The notes beneath the pieces are model-generated. The model worked only from the letters and a program-made list of their open reading frames with translations, was not told the origin of the DNA and ran no database searches. From UBA9547 sp043769845 (GTDB lineage Bacteria > Bacteroidota > Bacteroidia > Cytophagales > UBA9547), in assembly GCA_043769845.1 (NCBI GenBank), contig JAYVIX010000153.1:1-19952 (forward strand): 19,952 nucleotides of DNA, written 5' to 3'. This document shows positions 7,015-15,100 of this stretch, one piece after another. Each line of letters opens with the position of its first letter. The first letter of the stretch is position 1. The translations under genes were made by a program, and so were the position numbers.

Positions 7015-7911
7015 TTAAATTTTCACTTTGCCTTTCAACTTCTTGTAAATCAAGAACCCAATACCAGCGATCAAGAATACGCCCCAAAGCTGAGTAAAGA
7101 AAAGCACAATATTTTGCATAATGACCCAGCCGCCTTGTAGCGAATCGCCAATTTTTAGGAAAAAGGACGGCTCATAAGGTTTTTGTTCAGCTGGGGTGTA
7201 TATCAGTTCGGTGTGTACAGTTGGGTTTTGGTACAACACTAAGTCTACAGTACTAAAATTCATCTGGTCTTGTAGGCTTCGCATCGATACTTTAGCCTCA
7301 TCAGTTTGTTCTTGGCCCGAACTCAGGCTTTTTTCGGCATAAACGATGTCGCCCAAATTGCTGCTTTTTCGGTCTATTGCCGAAGCGATTTTTTTGCCGT
7401 GTTTGTTGGCTCTGGTCAATGCCAGTTTGTTGGCCAAAAACTGCATCGAAACATCTTCTGCTTTGATTGTTCTGTTTTCGAGATAAACAAAAAGTGGCGA
7501 GATGGCGTGCAAAAAGCTATCCAATTCAGTATTTGGCACGCGTATCGTCATGGTATTCGAAAGCACATATTTGGTCGTGAGTAAAGTAGAATCGGCACTG
7601 ATTTGGGTTGAAGTTTTTTCCTCGTCTCCGTTCAGAAGTTCGGTATGGGTCACAAATCCGCCCATATTTTTTACGGTTTGCTCAATAGTATGTGTTGCTG
7701 AAGCCACATTTTTGACTTTGAAGCGCAAATTGGCTGTGCGTACAAATTTTCGAGCAGTGTCTGTTCTTTGTTCTTCCGCCATCGGTTCCGAGTTTTCGCT
7801 CGTAGCACTTAGTTCTTGCGATTCGGTCTTGGAATCGCTTGAGCTATTTTGGCTGCACGCATTTAGAAAAAGTAGAATTAGAAGGAAATAAAAATATGAA
7901 TTATTTTTCAT
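7015..7911 (-). CDS. DUF4349-type lipoprotein
   Basis: The 298-residue protein starts with a lipoprotein signal peptide. The lipobox is LNAC with Cys19, followed by a Ser/Glu-rich linker to about residue 55. The core (RKFVRTANLRFKVKNVASAT, GGFVTHTE, TMTIRVPNTELDSFLHAI, GDIVYAEKSLS) matches DUF4349, a family of envelope lipoproteins of unknown function. A transmembrane helix at about residues 267-290 is followed by a Lys-rich tail (YKKLKGKVKI), as in many DUF4349 proteins. Lipid and helix would therefore both tie it to membranes, probably spanning the periplasm or doubly anchored in the inner membrane. It stands alone: the nearest minus-strand gene starts 209 bp downstream and the upstream neighbour is divergent. 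I found no clear promoter or terminator. The family call is from recognisable segments only. Confidence 0.75.
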   Translation of the reverse strand: MKNNSYFYFLLILLFLNACSQNSSSDSKTESQELSATSENSEPMAEEQRTDTARKFVRTANLRFKVKNVASATHTIEQTVKNMGGFVTHTELLNGDEEKTSTQISADSTLLTTKYVLSNTMTIRVPNTELDSFLHAISPLFVYLENRTIKAEDVSMQFLANKLALTRANKHGKKIASAIDRKSSNLGDIVYAEKSLSSGQEQTDEAKVSMRSLQDQMNFSTVDLVLYQNPTVHTELIYTPAEQKPYEPSFFLKIGDSLQGGWVIMQNIVLFFTQLWGVFLIAGIGFLIYKKLKGKVKI

Positions 7912-8248
7912 TTATTTATGATTTAGTAAGATTGCAAAATAACTGCCAGATTTTTATAAGGTTCTAAAAAGTAGTACATGCTCTAAAGTAATGTTTTTTC
8001 AGTTTTGTCATTTATTTGTTTTCTAATAAATATTGAGTAATATATTAATATCTGTTATTCAGTGATTTGTAATTTATAGCAAAAGATGCCTTGTTGATTA
8101 TTAAAGAGTAGATAAAATTAAAGAAATAGATATTCATAACTAGATTTTAATAATTCCGTTTTCCGAAAAAGTGCCAAAATGGTTTTGTTTTAAAATAAAG
8201 CATACAAATTTTTCATTTTCCCAATTTATAACCTTAAAAATCCTTTTT
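7912..8248. other. AT-rich intergenic region between divergent genes
   Basis: These 337 bp separate the start of the minus-strand DUF4349 lipoprotein from the start of the plus-strand secreted protein, so both promoters should be here. No reading frame on either strand looks like a gene. The longest frames are upstream extensions or shadows of the flanking genes. CAAAATAA near 7937 is one mismatch from a minus-strand TAnnTTTG box, but no -33 element is at the right distance. No repeat, RNA gene or hairpin was recognised. Confidence 0.6.
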
Positions 8249-9817
8249 ATGAAAAAACTCGGTCTTTTTATTGTCCCGTTTATGCTGATGGCGAGCAGTG
8301 GTTTTAGCCAAGAAGTAGAAACCGAAAAAACATACGAAATCTCTAGAAAATCGAAACGAGGCTTTTTGGCAGGTGTAGATTTTGATAGCGAAGCCAAAAC
8401 GTACCAGCTTACTTATATCACCAAACAAACCGAAAGAAAACTAAAATACGAGTTTTACAAGTTCGATAATGATTTCAATTTTTTGACCGATGGCGAAGGG
8501 GAAGAAAAATTTGAATTAATGAAAACCAAATTCAAATGGTTCAAATTCAGAGATTTACTTTACACAGTAGAAGGTGTTACTGTTGAAAATAATTTTACAG
8601 GAACGCTTGTGATGAAACGCAAAAGAACAGAATATAAATACGACTTCTGGATCTCGGGCTACCATAGAGTAGTTACACTTTTGGAAAAACTAAAACCCAA
8701 AACGGACGATGGCCGAAAAATGTCGCTCATTACGTATGCCGAAGATGATAAAACAGGCGACATTTTGGTATTGGCCGGAATCAAGGTGAAACTTGGTAAA
8801 AATATGGCCGAAAAGAATCCTCGTCCATACGATCTTCACTTCATGCGTTTCAACAAGGATTTAGATATTTTGGCCGAAACAGTTATTCCTTTTGAAGAAG
8901 GTAATAGTATGCGAGCTGTCAAAGCGCTACTTGAGCCAAACGAGGAAGATCCTGAAAATCCTGGAATTGAGTCTCTAGCAATCGTTTTTGCAACTGGTGG
9001 CGACAAAAACACCAAACCAACATGTACTTATATGCGATTGGGTGCTGATACTAAAATCCAGCAACGCGAATCATTCAATTCATTGGCGAATTATTGGAAC
9101 CTAGACGAAATGATTTTTGATTCAGAAAAGAATGAAATGTATCTTTTCGGCCCTACGGTAAACGATGCTGGCAAATTTGCGGCCGGCAAATACAAAGCTA
9201 TTCAATTGGTAAAATTGAATGCACAAGGCAAAAAAGAATATCAAACCGAAACAGGATTAGAAGAATTTAATGCAAAATTGAAAACGCCTCCTACACAGAA
9301 AAAAGCACCTGAATACGAAGGCAAAAAATTCCAGTTCAGTAACTACAAAGTGGCTTCGAATGGCGATTTGTTTGTGTCTGGACAGAACTTCAAAATTGAC
9401 CAATCGGGCAATGATCAAGGAACAAAGAATTTCAAAGACATCATGGGCTTTCATTTTGATGGAAAAGGCGTTTTGAGATCTCAATATGGAGTCGATACCA
9501 AAGAAAATGGTAAAGAGGCCAATGATTTTGGTACTCCACAAGAGTTTATCGAAGGTCGTGAAGGAAATATGTTCTGGCTACTTCGAGAAATTAAGGATTA
9601 CAATGCCACACATGCCAAATTGTTGACTTACCCACGTTTGGCGAAAATTACGCCACAAGGTACAATCACCGATTTCTTAACAATGGGCAAATCGGAAGGG
9701 TATTTCCTTGATCCTAAATATCCTTATTTGGAAACCGACAAAGGAAATAGATTGGTTTTCTTTGGAGCTAACAAAGCAGGAAAATCGCTTTGGTTCTGCA
9801 AGGTGAAGTTGAACTAA
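8249..9817 (+). CDS. Secreted protein of unknown family (522 aa)
   Basis: I do not recognise this family. The start at 8249 gives a clean signal peptide (MKKLGLFIVPFMLMASSGFSQ, cut before EVE). A longer frame from the GTG at 8171 would bury it behind 26 residues, so it was not used. The mature protein is hydrophilic and rich in Lys, Asp, Glu and aromatic residues, with no further membrane segment and no T9SS tail, so it should be periplasmic. Recurrent short strand-like pieces ending in stretches such as GDILVLAGIKV, NEMYLFGPTV, GDLFVSGQNF and NRLVFFGANKAGKSLWF suggest a repetitive beta fold, possibly a propeller; this is inference from pattern only. It is a single gene closed by a terminator at 9834-9870 and is followed by the OmpA-PD40 gene. 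Confidence 0.8.
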   Translation: MKKLGLFIVPFMLMASSGFSQEVETEKTYEISRKSKRGFLAGVDFDSEAKTYQLTYITKQTERKLKYEFYKFDNDFNFLTDGEGEEKFELMKTKFKWFKFRDLLYTVEGVTVENNFTGTLVMKRKRTEYKYDFWISGYHRVVTLLEKLKPKTDDGRKMSLITYAEDDKTGDILVLAGIKVKLGKNMAEKNPRPYDLHFMRFNKDLDILAETVIPFEEGNSMRAVKALLEPNEEDPENPGIESLAIVFATGGDKNTKPTCTYMRLGADTKIQQRESFNSLANYWNLDEMIFDSEKNEMYLFGPTVNDAGKFAAGKYKAIQLVKLNAQGKKEYQTETGLEEFNAKLKTPPTQKKAPEYEGKKFQFSNYKVASNGDLFVSGQNFKIDQSGNDQGTKNFKDIMGFHFDGKGVLRSQYGVDTKENGKEANDFGTPQEFIEGREGNMFWLLREIKDYNATHAKLLTYPRLAKITPQGTITDFLTMGKSEGYFLDPKYPYLETDKGNRLVFFGANKAGKSLWFCKVKLN

Positions 9818-9833
9818 TCTTCTTCAAAAACAG

Positions 9834-9870
9834 AAAACGGGTTGGCATTTTGTCAGCCCGTTTTGCTTTT
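9834..9870 (+). terminator. Rho-independent terminator of the 8249-9817 gene
   Basis: An 11-bp stem (AAAACGGGTTG at 9834-9844 with CAGCCCGTTTT at 9854-9864, one T-G wobble) has a 9-nt loop and is followed by TTTTGCTTTT. It begins 17 bp after the stop codon. Confidence 0.85.
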
Positions 9871-9884
9871 ATGGTGTTTTATTT

Positions 9885-9914
9885 TTTGCGAAGACTTTTT
9901 AGATACTCATTTTG
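9885..9914 (+). promoter_or_regulatory. Bacteroidetes-type promoter for the OmpA/PD40 gene
   Basis: TTTG (9885-9888), 18 bp, then TCATTTTG (9907-9914) matches the Bacteroidetes sigma-ABfr consensus TTTG-N17-23-TAnnTTTG with one mismatch. The start codon follows 16 bp later, and the element sits just after the preceding gene's terminator. Confidence 0.55.
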
Positions 9915-9930
9915 AAATAAACATAAATTC

Positions 9931-11922
9931 ATGTATAAATTAATCCTATTGATTGGTTTGTCCATTTCATCAGTTTGTGCACAAAATGTACAATGGGCAA
10001 ACAAAGTGTTAGAAAAATCTTCCCAAAATACCTCACGTAAAGGTTCGGCCGAGCAGGCTTTGGGTGTGCCAAGTGTATTTCCTCAAGGCGGTAGTAGTTC
10101 GTGTGCTTGGAAGCCAGCTACTAAGTCCGATCAGGAATTTATCAAAGTAGGTTTCGAGAAGCCTATGAAAGTGTTGCAAGTCATTATTGCTGAGAATTTT
10201 AATCCAGGTTGTGTGACTCAGATTTTGGGCTACGATGCAAAAGGGAAAGAATTTAAATTGAAAAAACTAAAAGCCGAACTGGCAGGCGAAAGCCCTCGAC
10301 TTTGGCATGTGAAACTGGACGCAATGACCGCTTTTGAAGTATCTGCCATCAAAATTGTGGTGGACAACGAGAAGTTTTTCGGCAAGGCCCAGATAGATGC
10401 CATTGGAATTTCTGATTCAGAAACCCCTATCGAGATAAAAATCAAACAAGCACCAGACTTAGTTTTCGCTTCAAAAGCCGAAAATTTGGGTGCAAAAGTC
10501 AATTCGTCTTGTGCAGAGCTTTTGCCATTGATTTCGCCAGACGGAAACACCTTGTATTTTGTACGTGATTCAGATTGTGGTCAAAATATTGGAGGTCAGG
10601 ATGTTTGGTATAGTCAGTACAACAAAGAAACAAAAGAATGGACGAATGCTACGAATCTCGGTGCGCCTATCAACGAAAAAGGAAACGATGCCATGTATTC
10701 GATCACTCCTGACGGAAATACGGCTTTAGTTTCGGGAAAACGATTACTGAATGGTATTAGAAAACAGGGTTATTCGGCCACCCAAAGAGGATTAAATGGC
10801 TGGATGCGACCTACTGGAATCGAAGTACTCAGTTACTACAACGACAATGATTATGTAGAAGCTTGTTTGGCACAGAACGGCAAAGCAATTTTGACAACAA
10901 TTGAAAACGATGACTGTTATGGCGAAAGAGATATTTATGTCACTTTTCCACAAGTGGACGGCACTTGGACCAAGCCTCTCAATCTTGGCAACGTGGTGAA
11001 CACTGCGGCTGACGAAACTTCTCCTTTTTTGGCATCAGACAACGTCACCCTTTATTATTCTACGGCAGGCAAAGGTGGTTATGGAAAGAACGATATTTTT
11101 ATCACCAAAAGACTTGACGATTCTTGGACAAAATGGTCGGAACCGATGAATATTGGTCCAGAAATAAACACACCAGATTGGGACGCCTATTATGCAGTGC
11201 CAGCTTCGGGTGAGTTTGCCTATTTTGTTTCCTACAAAAACACACTTGGCGAAAGTGATATATACAGAATTAAACTTCCTCCAGTACTGAAACCAGAACC
11301 AGTTGTGCTTGTTCGTGGAAAAGTTTTTAATGCCAAAACCAAAGAAACTATTGCGGCAAATATTACCTATGAAACCTTGCCAGATGGAAAACAAGCTGGA
11401 ATTGCCAATTCGAGTCCATCAAATGGAGAGTATAAAATTGTGTTGCCTTATGGAAAAAATTATGGTTTTCTGGCCGAATCGAAAGGCTTTGTAGGAGTGA
11501 ATCAGAACATGGATCTTTCGACTGTGAAACCATATGCCGAAATTGAACAAGATTTGTATTTAGTCCCTATCGAAGTTGGTCAAACGGTGCGATTGAATAA
11601 TATCTTTTTCGATTTTGGAAAAGCAACCTTGCGAGACGAATCTTTCTCGGAACTGAACAGGGTGGTGAAATTTCTGAACGATAACCCGAAAGTGACGATC
11701 GAAATTGCTGGCCATACAGATAATGTAGGCGATGATAATTCCAACTTGACTTTGTCAATAAATAGGGCAAAATCGGTTTTAGAATATCTTCAAAATAAAG
11801 GAATAGTGGCAGGCAGAATTACGTCAAACGGATTTGGCGAAACGATACCGATCGCAACCAATGAGACCGATGAAGGTCGTCAACTAAACAGAAGAGTAGA
11901 ATTCAAGATCGTGACAATGTAA
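9931..11922 (+). CDS. OmpA-family envelope protein with PD40 repeats
   Basis: The 663-residue protein has a signal peptide ending in SVCAQ. Residues about 20-170 look like a galactose-binding-like (F5/8 type C) domain, a weak call. Residues about 185-450 hold PD40/WD40-like propeller blades: LLPLISPDGNTLYFVRDSD, DAMYSITPDGNTALVSG, SPFLASDNVTLYYSTAG and DAYYAVPASGEFAYFVS. Residues about 455-545 resemble a carboxypeptidase regulatory-like beta domain (RGKVFNAKTKETIAANITYE). Residues about 551-663 are an OmpA C-terminal domain (NNIFFDFGKATLRDESFSEL, GHTDNVGDD, NRAKSVLEYL) that binds peptidoglycan. The protein probably sits in the periplasm or at the outer membrane, tied to the cell wall. The domain set partly resembles the T9SS protein PorE, but I see no TPR repeats. 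It has its own promoter and terminator. Confidence 0.88.
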   Translation: MYKLILLIGLSISSVCAQNVQWANKVLEKSSQNTSRKGSAEQALGVPSVFPQGGSSSCAWKPATKSDQEFIKVGFEKPMKVLQVIIAENFNPGCVTQILGYDAKGKEFKLKKLKAELAGESPRLWHVKLDAMTAFEVSAIKIVVDNEKFFGKAQIDAIGISDSETPIEIKIKQAPDLVFASKAENLGAKVNSSCAELLPLISPDGNTLYFVRDSDCGQNIGGQDVWYSQYNKETKEWTNATNLGAPINEKGNDAMYSITPDGNTALVSGKRLLNGIRKQGYSATQRGLNGWMRPTGIEVLSYYNDNDYVEACLAQNGKAILTTIENDDCYGERDIYVTFPQVDGTWTKPLNLGNVVNTAADETSPFLASDNVTLYYSTAGKGGYGKNDIFITKRLDDSWTKWSEPMNIGPEINTPDWDAYYAVPASGEFAYFVSYKNTLGESDIYRIKLPPVLKPEPVVLVRGKVFNAKTKETIAANITYETLPDGKQAGIANSSPSNGEYKIVLPYGKNYGFLAESKGFVGVNQNMDLSTVKPYAEIEQDLYLVPIEVGQTVRLNNIFFDFGKATLRDESFSELNRVVKFLNDNPKVTIEIAGHTDNVGDDNSNLTLSINRAKSVLEYLQNKGIVAGRITSNGFGETIPIATNETDEGRQLNRRVEFKIVTM

Positions 11923-11937
11923 TTTCTTGGTTGTCTG

Positions 11938-11990
11938 AAACTAAAATGCGGTTATAGTTATGAATTTAACTGTAGCCGCTTTTTAGTTTT
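11938..11990 (+). terminator. Rho-independent terminator of the OmpA/PD40 gene
   Basis: A long imperfect stem pairs 11938-11959 with 11968-11989. Its core is GCGGTTATAGTT with AACTGTAGCCGC (two T-G wobbles), extended by an AAACTAAAA/TTTTTAGTTT base and closed by an 8-nt loop. The T-rich arm TTTTTAGTTTTT follows the GC core. It starts 16 bp after the stop codon. Confidence 0.8.
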
Positions 11991-12045
11991 TAGCGAATTC
12001 ATACTATTATGTATTATATTAGTTTAATATTTAAATATAAATTTC

Positions 12046-12263
12046 TTTTTCTGCAAAATGAAAGGTGCAGGATTTGATATGGCATATTCTGAAAAATTAT
12101 TCGGTGTTTTTCAGCGTCTTCATTCGCAAGGGTAGGAGTCGGACTGGCGATTGTGCGTAGAATTGTTGCGAAACATGGCGGTAGAGTGTGGGATTTTGGT
12201 GAGGTAAATAATGGTGCAACGTTTTATTTTTCATTACCAAAAGTGCATCATTCAGTTTTATAG
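12046..12263 (+). pseudogene. Remnant of a histidine kinase ATPase (HATPase_c) domain
   Basis: Two frames together read as the end of a sensor histidine kinase. Frame 1 (12046-12135) gives FFCKMKGAGFDMAYSEKLFG then VFQRLHSQ and ends at a TAG. Its KGAGFDMAY is a damaged G1 box (normally DNGAGFDM), and KLFGVFQRLHS is an intact F box. Frame 2 (12135-12263) gives GVGLAIVRRIVAKHGGRVWD and ends in GATFYFSLPKVHHSVL before a TAG; this is the G2 box and the last strand. Between them the usual EEFEGT stretch is deleted, with a frame change. The Asp of the G1 box is lost, and the dimerisation and sensor parts are missing. It lies in a gap between plus-strand genes and cannot make a working kinase. Confidence 0.85.
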
Positions 12264-12397
12264 AAAAATAAATGAATAATAATTAATGTATTTATGAGAT
12301 GACTTTCCCAACTTTTTTATTCAGTATCGTATTTATACAGATATACATTTAAAAGAGAGTGACATTCTGAATGTACCATTTCTTTAAAATGCAAACC

Positions 12398-12426
12398 TTG
12401 TTTTTGTCTTAAACATCCTATTTTTG
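12398..12426 (+). promoter_or_regulatory. Bacteroidetes-type promoter for the surface-protein operon
   Basis: TTG (12398-12400), 18 bp, then TATTTTTG (12419-12426) fits TTTG-N17-23-TAnnTTTG; the -7 box is a perfect match. The first start codon of the three-gene operon follows 20 bp later. It is the only recognisable promoter ahead of the operon, and the genes behind it have no gaps that could hold another. Confidence 0.6.
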
Positions 12427-12446
12427 TATCTATTCAGTATTTACCT

Positions 12447-14081
12447 ATGAATGTGAATTCGATAAAACGCATGTCTTGTTTGCTCTCGGTTTTTGTACTG
12501 AGTGCGGGACTTTCATTTGGGCAGTTTTACAACAATGGTAGTCGCATTGGAATAGGCGAAGGTGCTGTAGTGTATGTCAAAGGAATGGATCTGATCAATG
12601 CAGATTCTGCCATTTACAACGCTGGCAAATTGATGGTCGAGCGCGATTTGTTGATCGGAAAGAAGCCTGGAAGCCGAATCGTTCATTTTAATTCGGGCGA
12701 TTCCGTTTTTGTGTTTCGAAATTTTAAAGACAGTTCTTTGGTTGGCCTCGGGGCTGGAGTGTTGGTATTGAATGGAAGCGCACAAACGATCGAAAGTAAA
12801 TCGAAAAACATTAATTCCTTGATGTTGAATGGAGTAGGAGCTAAAACGTTAGCATCGGATATTGGAGTGCGTACCAATCTGAATCTTACCAAAGGTCATC
12901 TTTTTCCAGCGACTTTTACTTTGTTGCTAGATAGTACTGCTAATATTTCGCTAAGCGCAGTCAATGCCAATTCGTTTGTCGTAGGTTCCTTGTTTCGAAA
13001 AAGGAAATTAGGAGCGGATGATTCGCTCTTTTTTCCAGTAGGCAACCTCATTACCACTTATAGGCCAATTATACTCAAAGGAATTGCGACTCCTGTTGGG
13101 GCGTTTCCTGTTTTCGGAGTCAGTACTTCATTAGCTGCGCCACAGGCTGGTGCAGAAATTTCATCCGTTTATTCTCGTGTTTGGAATTTGAGCAATCCTT
13201 CCAATGCTTCATTGAATAGCGTTAAATTGTATTATGAATCAGCTGAAGTAGGAGCTTCGCCAGCGAGCAGCTTGGTAGTAGCCCAGTCGACATTGGCGAA
13301 TGGAGTTTTTAATTCGATAGGTGCTAGGGCTAATACGAGTGCTTTTGTTGAAAGTGAGTTCAAGCCTAATGAAGCTTTTTATACTATTGGGGCTTCGAAT
13401 TTTCTTCGGGGCAATTTTAAAGTGTTGTTAGAAGGAGCCTATAATACCTCGACAGGTCAAATGGCTGCCACTTTGTATTCGAAAGGAATTTTGCAGGATT
13501 CTTTGTTGAAGATTTACAATATGCAGGTTGGGTACACAGTGCCTGCAAATGCAGTGGATCGAATCATGTTTACGTTAATAGATTCTATTACAGGCCAGAA
13601 AGCCGATTCGGCAGCAGCTTGGCTTTTGTCCGATGGCCATATTTTGGACTATCAGACAGGGACCAGAAATTATGTCACTTTTGCAAACGGAACCCCAGGG
13701 ACGAATTATTTTGTCTATGCCTCACACCGAAATCACCTTACCGCTTCCTCTAAAAGGCTGCTACTCTCGTCCGTAAAGCCATTGCCGAATGTGTATAATT
13801 TTGATTATTCAAAAGGAGTGTATGGTGGCGGTGCGATGTACCATTTAGGTACCAATGCTTGGTTACTATATGGTTCTGATCCTTATAAATCATGGAAAAA
13901 TCAGACGGATGTGGTTGATTTGTTGCATACTTGGTCTGATGAAGATGCTGGACTGTATCGAATCACAGGGCTCGATTATCGCTATACCGATTTGAATTTG
14001 GACGGCAATGTCAATTCTGCCGACCAGTCTTTGGCCAACCATCATAACAGCAAGTTATATTATTCGACTTTACCAAAATGA
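12447..14081 (+). CDS. Secreted surface protein with dockerin-like C-terminus
   Basis: The 544-residue protein has a signal peptide (residues 1-25, ending in GLSFG; an inner Met9 is an alternative start). The N-terminal half is rich in beta strands (GAVVYVKGMDLINADSAIYN, AKTLASDIGVRTNLNLTKGH), as in the adhesin-like proteins of Cytophagales. Residues about 350-500 include VYASHRNHLTASSKRLLL, a segment that recurs in such proteins. The C-terminus contains DLNLDGNVNSADQSLANHHN, with Asp515, Asn517, Asp519 and Asp526 spaced like a dockerin or EF-hand calcium loop; only one loop is present, whereas classical dockerins have two. No T9SS sorting tail is seen, so it may be held at the surface through its neighbours. 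Its stop overlaps the next gene's start (ATGA), implying translational coupling. The exact function is not known. Confidence 0.8.
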   Translation: MNVNSIKRMSCLLSVFVLSAGLSFGQFYNNGSRIGIGEGAVVYVKGMDLINADSAIYNAGKLMVERDLLIGKKPGSRIVHFNSGDSVFVFRNFKDSSLVGLGAGVLVLNGSAQTIESKSKNINSLMLNGVGAKTLASDIGVRTNLNLTKGHLFPATFTLLLDSTANISLSAVNANSFVVGSLFRKRKLGADDSLFFPVGNLITTYRPIILKGIATPVGAFPVFGVSTSLAAPQAGAEISSVYSRVWNLSNPSNASLNSVKLYYESAEVGASPASSLVVAQSTLANGVFNSIGARANTSAFVESEFKPNEAFYTIGASNFLRGNFKVLLEGAYNTSTGQMAATLYSKGILQDSLLKIYNMQVGYTVPANAVDRIMFTLIDSITGQKADSAAAWLLSDGHILDYQTGTRNYVTFANGTPGTNYFVYASHRNHLTASSKRLLLSSVKPLPNVYNFDYSKGVYGGGAMYHLGTNAWLLYGSDPYKSWKNQTDVVDLLHTWSDEDAGLYRITGLDYRYTDLNLDGNVNSADQSLANHHNSKLYYSTLPK

Positions 14082-15100
14082 GCAGCAAAATAGGAATCGT
14101 TGGGGTGTTGTGTTTTCTGGCATTTGGTGCCGTAGCTCAGAAAACGTTTGATCTTGAATTGGAGCGTCAAGTGCGAGATTCTATTCTTGTTCTAGATCTT
14201 TCGATTAAAAAAAAATCAGGAGCTGATTTTGCCTTAGGGGCTTCGAATTTTGATTTTAAAGTAGTATCCGCAGGGCTTGATGTTAGTAAAGCTCGTTTTG
14301 TCCCAGGTGTTTTTGATGTTTTGTCTGATCCCGAATCATATGCTGCGTTGGGCACTGCTTCGAAGGCTTTTTTTAGTATGAATGTACGCCCCAATTCTGC
14401 CAAACAAGGAAATGGGCGAATGGTGACAGATCAAAAGCAATTTATTGGAAGTGTCGAAATACCCATTACTAATCCATGCGCAACTGTTTCACCAGATTGG
14501 GTGATTGGTAATGGCGCCATTCATTCTTTTTTCAAGACAGCAACTGGAGAAGAAATTACTTCGAAGGCCAATTATGTACTTCCCGGCACAATTGATTTAG
14601 ATAATGGAATTTCAAAGACCATTCCATTGGTAGATTTTGTGAATGGGAAACTTGTTTCATCTTCTTCGAATAAAAATCAATGGTATTTAAACGGAACGCC
14701 TATTCCTGGTGCTACGGAAAAACAGTTTAATCCAATCGTAGAAGGAAAATATTCGGTGGAAGTCACATATCCTTGTGCCAAAAATATGTCGACCATTGTA
14801 CCTGTTACGATTACAGGATTATCTGATTTTTCGATCTCTTATGATTACAATGCACAACCTAATCCATTTGTAGGAGAATCGTCTATCGTTTATACTTTAC
14901 CAAATTCTTCGAATATTAAATTGGAATTATACGATTTGAGTGGGACTCATATTGTAAATTTGGAGTCGGGGCTGAAAATGCAAGGCCGAAACGAATTTGT
15001 TTTTAAACCTACCCTATATAACCTGACGGCTGGCACTTACATCGCCAAGCTTACAGTCGGGGATAAAGTGGGGAAACTGAAACTAGTAGCACTAAAATAG
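14078..15100 (+). CDS. Cohesin-like/Ig-like surface protein with T9SS sorting domain
   Basis: 340 residues. The signal peptide (1-20) ends in GAVAQ. Residues about 22-150 resemble a cohesin-like beta sandwich: RDSILVLDLSIKKKSGADFA then LGASNFDF is the pattern of such domains in Bacteroidota, and PDWVIGNGAI closes the unit. Residues about 190-245 look Ig-like (WYLNGTPIPGATEKQFNPIV then GKYSVEV). The last 82 residues start at AQPNPFVGESSIVYTLP and include LTAGTYIAKLTVGDKVGKLK; this is a T9SS C-terminal sorting domain with a FlgD-like look, so the protein is exported and attached to the cell surface. It overlaps the upstream gene by 4 bp and touches the downstream gene with no gap, so all three are one operon. 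Its N-terminus is related to that of the next protein. Confidence 0.8.
   Translation: MSSKIGIVGVLCFLAFGAVAQKTFDLELERQVRDSILVLDLSIKKKSGADFALGASNFDFKVVSAGLDVSKARFVPGVFDVLSDPESYAALGTASKAFFSMNVRPNSAKQGNGRMVTDQKQFIGSVEIPITNPCATVSPDWVIGNGAIHSFFKTATGEEITSKANYVLPGTIDLDNGISKTIPLVDFVNGKLVSSSSNKNQWYLNGTPIPGATEKQFNPIVEGKYSVEVTYPCAKNMSTIVPVTITGLSDFSISYDYNAQPNPFVGESSIVYTLPNSSNIKLELYDLSGTHIVNLESGLKMQGRNEFVFKPTLYNLTAGTYIAKLTVGDKVGKLKLVALK

Noticed and set aside
8140..8428. Minus-strand open frames over the start of the 8249 gene
   Set aside because: They overlap a clear signal-peptide-bearing gene and have no family features.
12133..12138. Programmed frameshift joining the two kinase frames
   Set aside because: There is no slippery sequence, the G1 box is damaged, and most of the kinase is missing, so decay is the simpler reading.
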